A stretch of 15,265 nt of DNA from JAKAQB01 sp035702855 (lineage in GTDB: Bacteria; Actinomycetota; Acidimicrobiia; Acidimicrobiales; Palsa-688): contig DASSZM010000258.1 in assembly GCA_035702855.1 (NCBI GenBank), positions 1 to 15,265 of the forward strand, given 5' to 3'. Positions 1-6,014 of this stretch are shown here, piece by piece. The position numbers and the translations under genes were made by a program. Below the pieces are notes generated by a model. That model was not told where the DNA came from. It made no database searches and worked only from the letters and a program-made list of their open reading frames with translations. Within the stretch, counting starts at the first letter, position 1. Each line of letters begins with the position of its first letter.

Positions 1-201
1 GAGCTGGCGGGCACCGCCTCGCGCAAGGGGGCGGCGATCTGGCTCGCCGTGCACCGGGGCATGCTCGACGCGGTGTCGACGCCGGGGCGCCGGCGTGAAG
101 GCGTGGCCCGCATCGCCGGGTGCCTGGTGCTCGACTTCGCCCTCCTCGCCGTGGTGTTCTACATCGTGGCCATGGTGGTGAGCGTGGGGCTCGGCATCTG
201 A
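1..201 (+). CDS. C-terminal part of an unidentified membrane protein
   Basis: The frame is open from the first base and ends at TGA 199-201, giving the last 66 residues of a protein that begins outside the window. The visible part has a basic, fairly polar segment (around residues 1-38, including SRKGAAIW and TPGRRREGVARIAG) followed by one strongly hydrophobic stretch (about residues 40-66, CLVLDFALLAVVFYIVAMVVSVGLGI). That stretch is long enough to cross the membrane and runs to the very C-terminus. I do not recognise the family. The gene ends 50 bases before the vWA gene, which has its own promoter, so co-transcription is possible but not required. Codon choice is strongly G/C-ending, as in the neighbours, which supports real coding. 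Confidence 0.6.
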   Translation, partial: ELAGTASRKGAAIWLAVHRGMLDAVSTPGRRREGVARIAGCLVLDFALLAVVFYIVAMVVSVGLGI

Positions 202-213
202 ACGGGCCGGCCT

Positions 214-242
214 TTGGCAACCGGCGAGACCTCCGGTAGCGT
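214..242 (+). promoter_or_regulatory. sigma70-type promoter for the vWA/PP2C pair
   Basis: TTGGCA at 214-219 is followed by a 17-base spacer and TAGCGT at 237-242. This is the best full -35/-10 match seen in the window. The start codon GTG lies nine bases after the -10 element, so transcription would begin only a few bases before the GTG or at it. No Shine-Dalgarno sequence fits in between. Promoter function is inferred from sequence only. Confidence 0.6.
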
Positions 243-251
243 CGAGGCGTT

Positions 252-968
252 GTGGAGACGGAATCGGTCGGTCCGGTCGGCGTCGAGGAGCGCTACGCCG
301 TCTTTCCCTTCTACCTGTGCCTCGACGCGTCGGCGTCGATGGCCGGCGCCCCGGTGGAGAGCGTCAACCGGCAGCTGCCGCTCCTGCGCGCCGCCGTGGG
401 CGAGGATCCCGCCGTCGCCGAGGTCATCCGCTTCGGCATCGTCACCTTCAACGACCGTGCCGAGACCACCCTCCCCCTCAGCGACCTGAGCATGATCGAG
501 TCCATGCCGCCGGTGGTGGCTCAGGGCCGGACCTCCTACGCCGCCGCCTTCGACCACCTCCGGGCCGTCATCGAGGACGACTACCACGCCAGCCGCGCCC
601 GCGGCGACCGGTGGTACCGGCCGGCGGTCATCTTCGTCTCCGACGGGCGGCCGACCGACGACCGTGAGCGGTGGCTGGCGGCCCATTCCCGGTTGACCGA
701 CCCGGGCTGGAAGCGGCGCCCCAACATCCTGGCGTTCGGCTTCGGCGACGCCGACAGCGCCGTGCTGGCCCAGGTCAGCGAGCGCAAGCCCAACCGGGCG
801 TTCATCGCCGCCGAGGGCGCCGAGCCGGCGGCGGTCGTCCCGGAGCTGCTCGCCGGGCTCATCCAGTCGATCGTCAGCTCGTCGGCGAGCGTGTACACGG
901 GGGAGGCTCAGTTGGTCCCGCCGGAGGTGCCGAGCATGGTGCCCATCCCGGTCGACCAACTCGATTGA
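252..968 (+). CDS. TerY-like von Willebrand factor A domain protein
   Basis: This 238-residue protein is essentially one vWA domain. A complete metal-ion-dependent adhesion site is visible: D25-x-S27-x-S29 in the first strand/loop (CLDASASMAG), T94 in the second loop (QGRTSYAAAF) and D131 in the third (IFVSDGRPTDD). The SDGRPTDD signature and the length are typical of the bacterial TerY group. Those cytoplasmic proteins are thought to act as metal-dependent scaffolds in tellurite/stress-type signalling. No signal peptide or membrane segment is seen. The GTG start at 252 is chosen because the promoter at 214-242 ends just before it and residues from about 15 begin the first strand. The stop overlaps the TTG start of the downstream PP2C gene, as expected for a coupled vWA-PP2C pair. 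The ligand and true partner are unknown. Confidence 0.85.
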   Translation: METESVGPVGVEERYAVFPFYLCLDASASMAGAPVESVNRQLPLLRAAVGEDPAVAEVIRFGIVTFNDRAETTLPLSDLSMIESMPPVVAQGRTSYAAAFDHLRAVIEDDYHASRARGDRWYRPAVIFVSDGRPTDDRERWLAAHSRLTDPGWKRRPNILAFGFGDADSAVLAQVSERKPNRAFIAAEGAEPAAVVPELLAGLIQSIVSSSASVYTGEAQLVPPEVPSMVPIPVDQLD

Positions 969-1921
969 GCGACGGCCCCCCGACGCACGAGCCCGAGCCG
1001 GCAGCCGCCGCCCGGCCTGCGGCTGCGCCGTCGCCGCCGGAGCCGGTCCCGGAGCCGTGGGAGCCGGTCCCGGAGCCCCCGGCGCTCGGCCGGCCATCGC
1101 CCGCCGCCGCCCGGCCGGCGCTCCTCCGACCGGCGGCGGGCGTCGAGGCGGCCGCCTACCGGGCGGACGGCGGCGACGACGAGGTGTGGGCGGTGCGGGC
1201 GGCGTCGGTCGCCGGGGTGCGTCACCGCCTCGCCGGCGACGGCCCGGAGGACGCCTACGCCTGGGTCCGGCTGCCCGGGGCGGTGGCGCTGATCGTCGCC
1301 GACGGCGTCGGCAGCGTCCCCGGCTCGGGTGGGGCGGCACGGCGGGCGGTGCAGGCGGCGGGCGAGGCGGCCGCCGCCGTCTTCGGTCCGGCGCCCGCAC
1401 CCGACGAGGACGGGAGCGCCCACGACCCGGCCGAGCGCGACCGCCTCGCCGGGGCGGCGTGCATGGAGGCCGTCGCCGCCGCCGGCCGGGCGGCGGGGGA
1501 GGGCCCCGGGGCGACGACGATCGTCGTCGCGGTCGTCGCCGACGCCGGCGGGGCCCGGCTCGCCCGGGTGGGGGACAGCACGGCGTTCGTGCTGCGCGGG
1601 GGCGCCTGGCACGAGTTGTTCGCCGCCGACCCCGACGACGGCATCGGTTCCACCGCCACCGCCGCGCTGCCCGCCGCCACCCCGGCGGTGGAGCCCGCCG
1701 AGGTCCCGCTCGGCCCGGACGAGGCGCTGGTGCTCGCCACCGACGGCATCGCCGACCCGCTGCGGGACGGCCCGACCACCGTGGCGCCGGCGCTGGGCGC
1801 GGCGCTGCGACGGCCGCCGGCGCCGCTCGCCCTGGCGTGGCTCACCGACTTCTCCCGGCAGGGCTGCCACGACGACCGGACGGTCCTGGCGGCGTGGCGG
1901 CGCGACGTGTCAGCGGACTGA
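965..1921 (+). CDS. PP2C-family serine/threonine phosphatase
   Basis: The 318-residue product has a Pro/Ala/Glu-rich N-terminus (about residues 5-58, with a repeated PEPxEPVPEP pattern) and then a PP2C-type domain. Visible motifs are GVRHRLAGDGPEDA (84-97), the metal-binding DG at 113-114 (VADGVGS), GATTIVVAVV (182-191), GDS at 203-205, DG at 260-261 (LATDGIAD) and a C-terminal DD at 303-304 (HDDRTVL). The family is Mg/Mn-dependent and dephosphorylates Ser/Thr. The RH..G...EDA motif resembles the PP2C subgroup encoded beside TerY vWA proteins. The start is taken as TTG at 965, sharing bases with the vWA stop codon (TTGA); no better in-frame start or SD is evident before the domain. Translation probably depends on the upstream gene. 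In TerY-P loci a kinase gene usually completes the set; here ppc follows instead. Confidence 0.85.
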   Translation: MSDGPPTHEPEPAAAARPAAAPSPPEPVPEPWEPVPEPPALGRPSPAAARPALLRPAAGVEAAAYRADGGDDEVWAVRAASVAGVRHRLAGDGPEDAYAWVRLPGAVALIVADGVGSVPGSGGAARRAVQAAGEAAAAVFGPAPAPDEDGSAHDPAERDRLAGAACMEAVAAAGRAAGEGPGATTIVVAVVADAGGARLARVGDSTAFVLRGGAWHELFAADPDDGIGSTATAALPAATPAVEPAEVPLGPDEALVLATDGIADPLRDGPTTVAPALGAALRRPPAPLALAWLTDFSRQGCHDDRTVLAAWRRDVSAD

Positions 1922-1932
1922 TCACCGGCGGC

Positions 1933-1938
1933 GATACT
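1933..1938 (+). promoter_or_regulatory. -10 element of a probable leaderless ppc promoter
   Basis: GATACT lies in the 23-base gap after the PP2C stop and is followed by exactly six bases before the GTG start of ppc. That spacing would put the transcription start on the start codon. No Shine-Dalgarno sequence is present and no clear -35 is seen (1910-1915 does not match). Inference from pattern and spacing. Confidence 0.45.
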
Positions 1939-1944
1939 GGTCGG

Positions 1945-4689
1945 GTGCCGTCCCCCCCGACCGAACCGAGCCTCTCAGCGAGCGACGACATCCGCCTCCT
2001 CGGCCGCCTCCTCGGTGAGGTGATCGCCGAGCAGTCCGGCCCGGCGAGGCTCGAGCTGGTCGAGCAGGTGCGCCAGGCGGCGACCGCCGCCCGCCGCGGC
2101 GACGTCGAGGGCCCGCGCCTCGAGGCGCTGCTCGACCCACGCAGCGACGTCGAGGTCCTCGACGTCGCCCGGGCCTTCAGCTACTTCTCCTTCCTCGCCA
2201 ACCTGGCCCAGGACGTCGCCGACAACCGCCTGGCGCGGGCGGCGCGGAGCGCCGGGCGGGGCGAGGGGCCGGGGACGTTGGCGTTCGCCATGCGCAGCCT
2301 GGGGGCCGTCGCCGACGCCGTCGCCCGCCAGCGGGTCGCCCGGGAGCTGTGGGTGTCGCCGGTGCTGACCGCCCATCCGACCGAGGTCCGCCGGCGGACG
2401 GTGCTCGACCGCGGCCGGCGCATCGCCGCCCTGCTGGCCGAGCGCACCCGCGTCGAGCCCGACGATCAGGAGGTGGGCCCCGAGGAGGAGCTCCGGGTCG
2501 AGATCCTGGCCCTGTGGCAGACGGCGATCCTGCGGGGATCCCGCCTGCGGGTCCGCGACGAGATCGACGAGATGCTGCACTACTACGACCTGTCGCTGTT
2601 CGAGGAGCTGCCGCGACTCCAGGAGCGCTTCGAGCGGGCGGTCGAGCCGCTGGCGCCCGCCGCCGGTGGCCGGGCGCCGGTGGTGCGGATGGGAAGCTGG
2701 ATCGGCGGTGACCGGGACGGCAACCCGTTCGTGACCGCCGAGGTCCTGCGCTACGCCGTCGACCGCCAGGCCACGGTGGCCCTCGCCCACCACCTCTCGG
2801 CGGTGCGCAGCCTCGCCATCCAGCTGTCGATGTCCTCCAACCTCGTGCGCTGCAGCGCGGCGGTGGCCGAGCTGGCCGAGGCCTCCGGCGACACCTCACC
2901 GTTCCGGTCCGAGGAGCCGTACCGGCGCGCCATGAACGGCTGCTACGCCCGGTTGGCGGCCACCGCCCGCCGGCTGCTCGGCAGCGTGCCCGGCCTGGAG
3001 CCACGGGCGGTGCTCGAGCCCTACGAGTGCCCGGCGGAGCTCGCCGCCGACCTGGCGGCGATCGAGGCGTCCCTGGCCGCCCACGGTGCCGCCCCGCTGG
3101 CACGGGCGCGGGTGGCGCCGGTGCGCCGGTCGGTCGAGCTGTTCGGCTTCCACCTCGCCTCACTCGACCTCCGGCAGAACTCCGAGGTCCACGAGGCCGT
3201 CCTGGCGGAGCTGCTCGCCCGCGCCGGCGTGGTCGAGGACTACCAGGCGCTCGACGAGGAGGCGCGCGTCGCCCTGCTGCTCGAGGAGCTGGGGCGGGCC
3301 CGGCTGCTCGCCAGCCCGTGGGTCACCTACGGCGAACAGACCGCCGGCGAGCTGGCGGTGCTGCGGGAGGCGGGGGCGGCAGCGGCGCGCTTCGGCCCGG
3401 CGGCGGTGCCGCACTACGTGATCTCCAAGTGCGAGGGCGTGTCCGACATCCTCGAGGTGGCGGTGCTGGCCAAGGAAGCCGGGCTCTGCCAGCCGGCCGG
3501 TCCCCGGCCCCGGCTCGGCATCGACGTGGTGCCGCTGTTCGAGACGATCGCCGACCTCGCCGCCGCCGGCCGCACCATCCACCGCCTCCTCGAGCTCCCC
3601 CGCTGGCGGGCGCTGGTGGACGAGCGGGGCGGCTGGCAGGAGGTGATGGTCGGCTACTCCGACTCCAACAAGGACGGCGGGTACCTCACGTCCAACTGGG
3701 CGCTCCACCGTGCCGAGCGCGACCTGGTCGCCGTCGCCGCCGCCCAGGGGGTGCACCTCCGGCTGTTCCACGGGCGCGGCGGCGCGGTCGGGCGGGGTGG
3801 GGGCCCCACCTACGAGGCCATCCGGGCGCAGCCGCCCGGCAGCGTGCAGGGCGCCGTCCGGGTCACCGAGCAGGGCGAGATGATCGCCGCCGAGTACTCC
3901 GATCCCCAGCACGCCCGGCGCGGCCTGGAGGCCCTGGTGGCCGCCGCCGTCGAGGCGACCACCGTGTCCGACGACGGCCTCGGCCCCGACGCCGCCCGGT
4001 ACTACGAGGTGATGGAGGAGCTCGCCGAGGGCGCCGGGCGCGCCTACCGGGAGCTCGTGTACGGGACCCCGGGCTTCGTCACCTGGTTCCGGACGGCCAC
4101 CCCGATCGGCGAGATCGCCGAGCTCAACATCGGGAGCCGTCCGCCGTCACGGCGGGCGTCGGACCGCATCGAGGACCTGCGGGCCATCCCGTGGGTGTTC
4201 AGCTGGAGCCAGTGCCGGATCATGCTGCCCGGCTGGTACGGCGTGGGCAGCGCCATCGAGCAGTGGGCCGGGGGCGACGACGCCCGATGGGAGCTGCTCG
4301 CCGAGATGCACGGCCGCTGGCCGTGGTGGCGATCGGTGCTGGCCAACATGGCCATGGTGCTGGCGAAGGCCGACCTGGACATCGGCGCCCGCTACGCCGA
4401 GCTCGTCGCCGACGAGGAGCTGCGCCGGCGGGTCTTCGACCCGATCGTCGCCGAGCACGCCCGCACGGTGGCGGCCTACAGCCGGGTGACCGGGCGCAGC
4501 GACCCCCTCGACGGCGTCCCGGACCTCGCCCGGGCACTGCGCAACCGCCTCCCGTACCTCGACCCGCTCAACCACCTCCAGGTCTCCCTGCTGCGCCGTT
4601 GGCGGTCCGGCGACCGGGAGCGGTCGGTGCAGGCCGGCATCCAGGTCACCCTCAACGGCCTCGCCACCGGGCTGCGCAACAGTGGTTGA
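1945..4689 (+). CDS. ppc: phosphoenolpyruvate carboxylase
   Basis: The 914-residue product matches bacterial PEP carboxylase (EC 4.1.1.31; E. coli about 883). The enzyme adds bicarbonate to PEP to form oxaloacetate, replenishing the TCA cycle in the cytoplasm. Visible landmarks are the catalytic TAHPTE with H144, the substrate loop GSWIGGDRDGNPF, LDLRQNSEVHE, the second signature SDSNKDGG with K576, and the glycine loop FHGRGGAVGRGGG with H609 and R611. WSQCRIMLPGWYG and the C-terminal LRNSG end with N912 are also present. By motif position, R611, K808 (LAKAD), R866 (LRNR) and N912 correspond to the aspartate-inhibitor site of the E. coli enzyme, so feedback inhibition by aspartate is plausible. 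GTG at 1945 is preferred because of the -10 element six bases upstream, although the frame stays open further upstream. It converges on the acyl-CoA dehydrogenase gene with only 15 bases between stops. Confidence 0.97.
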   Translation: MPSPPTEPSLSASDDIRLLGRLLGEVIAEQSGPARLELVEQVRQAATAARRGDVEGPRLEALLDPRSDVEVLDVARAFSYFSFLANLAQDVADNRLARAARSAGRGEGPGTLAFAMRSLGAVADAVARQRVARELWVSPVLTAHPTEVRRRTVLDRGRRIAALLAERTRVEPDDQEVGPEEELRVEILALWQTAILRGSRLRVRDEIDEMLHYYDLSLFEELPRLQERFERAVEPLAPAAGGRAPVVRMGSWIGGDRDGNPFVTAEVLRYAVDRQATVALAHHLSAVRSLAIQLSMSSNLVRCSAAVAELAEASGDTSPFRSEEPYRRAMNGCYARLAATARRLLGSVPGLEPRAVLEPYECPAELAADLAAIEASLAAHGAAPLARARVAPVRRSVELFGFHLASLDLRQNSEVHEAVLAELLARAGVVEDYQALDEEARVALLLEELGRARLLASPWVTYGEQTAGELAVLREAGAAAARFGPAAVPHYVISKCEGVSDILEVAVLAKEAGLCQPAGPRPRLGIDVVPLFETIADLAAAGRTIHRLLELPRWRALVDERGGWQEVMVGYSDSNKDGGYLTSNWALHRAERDLVAVAAAQGVHLRLFHGRGGAVGRGGGPTYEAIRAQPPGSVQGAVRVTEQGEMIAAEYSDPQHARRGLEALVAAAVEATTVSDDGLGPDAARYYEVMEELAEGAGRAYRELVYGTPGFVTWFRTATPIGEIAELNIGSRPPSRRASDRIEDLRAIPWVFSWSQCRIMLPGWYGVGSAIEQWAGGDDARWELLAEMHGRWPWWRSVLANMAMVLAKADLDIGARYAELVADEELRRRVFDPIVAEHARTVAAYSRVTGRSDPLDGVPDLARALRNRLPYLDPLNHLQVSLLRRWRSGDRERSVQAGIQVTLNGLATGLRNSG

Positions 4690-4693
4690 GCCT

Positions 4694-4703
4694 CGCCGCG
4701 GCG
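4694..4703. other. 10-bp palindrome in the convergent ppc/acyl-CoA dehydrogenase gap
   Basis: CGCCGCGGCG is a perfect palindrome that fills most of the 15 bases (4690-4704) between two facing stop codons. It could form a small cruciform or RNA hairpin on either strand. There is no T-run on either side, so it does not meet the usual intrinsic-terminator pattern. In DNA this rich in GC, short palindromes are common. Confidence 0.3.
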
Positions 4704-4704
4704 C

Positions 4705-5916
4705 CTAGGAGCGGGGCACCTCCGACCAGGGGCGGCCCTTGTCGGTCCGGACGTCGCCGGGCAGGCCGAGGACCCGCTCGCCGAGGATGTTGCGCATGAT
4801 CTCGGAGGTCCCCCCCTCGATGGAGTTGGCCCGGGAGCGCAGGAACATCCGCTGCGGGATGCCCCCGGAGCCGCCGGCGCTGTCGGGCCGGCGCATCGTC
4901 CAGTCGTCGTAGAGCATCCCCTCCGGGCCGAGGAGGGTCTCGCACAGCTCGTAGATCCGCTTGTTGAGCTCGGCGAAGTGCAGCTTGGAGGTCGAGCCCT
5001 CCGGGCCGGGGGTGCCGGCCATGGCGTTGGCCGCCGCCCGCAGGCTCGTGAGGCGGTGCACCTCCGACTCGACCCACAGGGCGGTGAGCCGGTCGCGCAG
5101 CACCGGGTCCTTGTCGGCCCGCCGCTCCCACAGGCGCAGGGCGGCGGCGATGGCGCCGCTGCCGCGCCCGCCGACGCTGGCGCCGATCGACACCCGCTCG
5201 TTCATGAGCGTCGTGATGGCAACGTGCCAGCCCTCCCCGACGTCGCCGAGCCGCTCGGCGTCGGGGATGCGCGTGTCGGTGAAGTAGACCTCGTTGAACT
5301 CGGCGTCGCCGGTCATCTGGCGCAGCGGCCGGACCTCGACGCCGGGGGCGTGCATGTCGACGACGAAGTAGGTGAGGCCCTTGTGCTTCTCGGCGTCCGG
5401 GTCGGTGCGGGCGAGGAGCATCCCGTAGCGCGCCTGGTGTGCAAGGGTCGTCCAGACCTTCTGGCCGTTGACGACCCACTCGTCGCCGTCGCGCACCGCC
5501 CGGGTGGCCAGGCCGGCCACGTCCGAGCCGGCGCCCGGCTCGGAGAACAGCTGGCACCAGATGTGCTCCCCGGTGAACAGCGGCCGCAGGTAGTGGCGCT
5601 GCTGGGCGTCGGACCCGTGGGCGAGCAGGGTCGGCGCGCCCATCCCGTAGCCGATCGGGTTGCGCCCGAGCAGCATCGGCGCCCCGGCGGCGGCCAGCCG
5701 CTCGGTGACGACCCGCTGCAGGCGGCGGGAGAGGCCGAGGCCGCCGAGCCCCTCGGGGAACTGCACCCAGGCGAGCCCGGCGTCGAACTGGGCGCCGAGG
5801 AAGTCGCGCTCGGGGGTCGACGCCGACGGGTGCTCGGCGAGCAGGCGGTCGACGAGCCCGGCGACGCGCTCCTCGTCGCCGCGGGCGGACGCCTCGGGGG
5901 CTGCGGTCGTCGTCAC
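4705..5916 (-). CDS. FadE-like acyl-CoA dehydrogenase
   Basis: The 403-residue flavoprotein has full acyl-CoA dehydrogenase architecture: an N-terminal helical domain (about 1-118), a beta domain with CQLFSEPGAGSDVAGL (121-136) and WVVNGQKVWTT (147-157), and a C-terminal helical domain ending SIEGGTSEIMRNILGERVLGLP (365-386). It would introduce a C2-C3 double bond in an acyl-CoA using FAD and pass electrons to ETF. The form resembles actinobacterial FadE enzymes of fatty-acid, branched-chain or steroid side-chain oxidation; the substrate cannot be read from sequence. The usual late catalytic Glu (YEGT in medium-chain enzymes) appears as I-E-G-G-T. E240 in LMNERVS lies where isovaleryl- and long-chain-type enzymes keep their base, so E240 is my candidate. 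The GTG start at 5916-5914 is supported by a -10 element six bases upstream. Confidence 0.93.
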   Translation of the reverse strand: MTTTAAPEASARGDEERVAGLVDRLLAEHPSASTPERDFLGAQFDAGLAWVQFPEGLGGLGLSRRLQRVVTERLAAAGAPMLLGRNPIGYGMGAPTLLAHGSDAQQRHYLRPLFTGEHIWCQLFSEPGAGSDVAGLATRAVRDGDEWVVNGQKVWTTLAHQARYGMLLARTDPDAEKHKGLTYFVVDMHAPGVEVRPLRQMTGDAEFNEVYFTDTRIPDAERLGDVGEGWHVAITTLMNERVSIGASVGGRGSGAIAAALRLWERRADKDPVLRDRLTALWVESEVHRLTSLRAAANAMAGTPGPEGSTSKLHFAELNKRIYELCETLLGPEGMLYDDWTMRRPDSAGGSGGIPQRMFLRSRANSIEGGTSEIMRNILGERVLGLPGDVRTDKGRPWSEVPRS

Positions 5917-5922
5917 GGGCCG

Positions 5923-5928
5923 ATCGTA
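5923..5928 (-). promoter_or_regulatory. -10 element of a probable leaderless acyl-CoA dehydrogenase promoter
   Basis: On the minus strand TACGAT is followed by six bases and then the GTG start codon at 5916. The fit to TANNNT and the spacing predict a transcript beginning at the start codon. No SD sequence is present, and the -35 region lies inside the all-G/C stretch and does not match consensus. Confidence 0.5.
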
Positions 5929-5933
5929 CCGAA

Positions 5934-5993
5934 GGGGCCCGGGCGCGTCCCGGGGGGAGCCCGGGGGGGCGCTGCGCCGCCCGCCCGGGGCCC
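5934..5993. repeat. all-G/C inverted repeat between divergent promoters
   Basis: The left arm 5935-5945 pairs with 5982-5993 as 11 base pairs with a single bulged G at 5990. A second hairpin, GGCGC-T-GCGCC, sits inside at 5968-5978. Nearly the whole 60 bases are G or C, including a run of seven G. It lies between the -10 elements of the acyl-CoA dehydrogenase (minus) and PBP (plus) genes. It could be a regulator site, a supercoiling-sensitive structure or simply composition bias. Confidence 0.4.
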
Positions 5994-5999
5994 GGTGGG

Positions 6000-6005
6000 T
6001 AGGCT
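6000..6005 (+). promoter_or_regulatory. -10 element for the PBP/zinc-ribbon operon
   Basis: TAGGCT ends nine bases before the GTG start at 6015, the same spacing as in front of the vWA gene. Transcription would start about three bases before, or on, the GTG. No SD sequence is present. The expected -35 position is pure G/C and does not match consensus. Confidence 0.4.
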
Positions 6006-6014
6006 CTCGTCGTC

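Noticed and set aside
159..1400. Open minus-strand frame opposite the vWA and PP2C genes
   Set aside because: Composition is almost only Arg, Pro, Ala and Gly at its C-terminal and N-terminal parts; the plus strand shows full MIDAS and PP2C motifs.
4690..4704. Intrinsic terminators in the convergent gaps (also 12549-12573)
   Set aside because: Small G/C palindromes exist but neither strand has a following T-run, so a terminator call is not supported.
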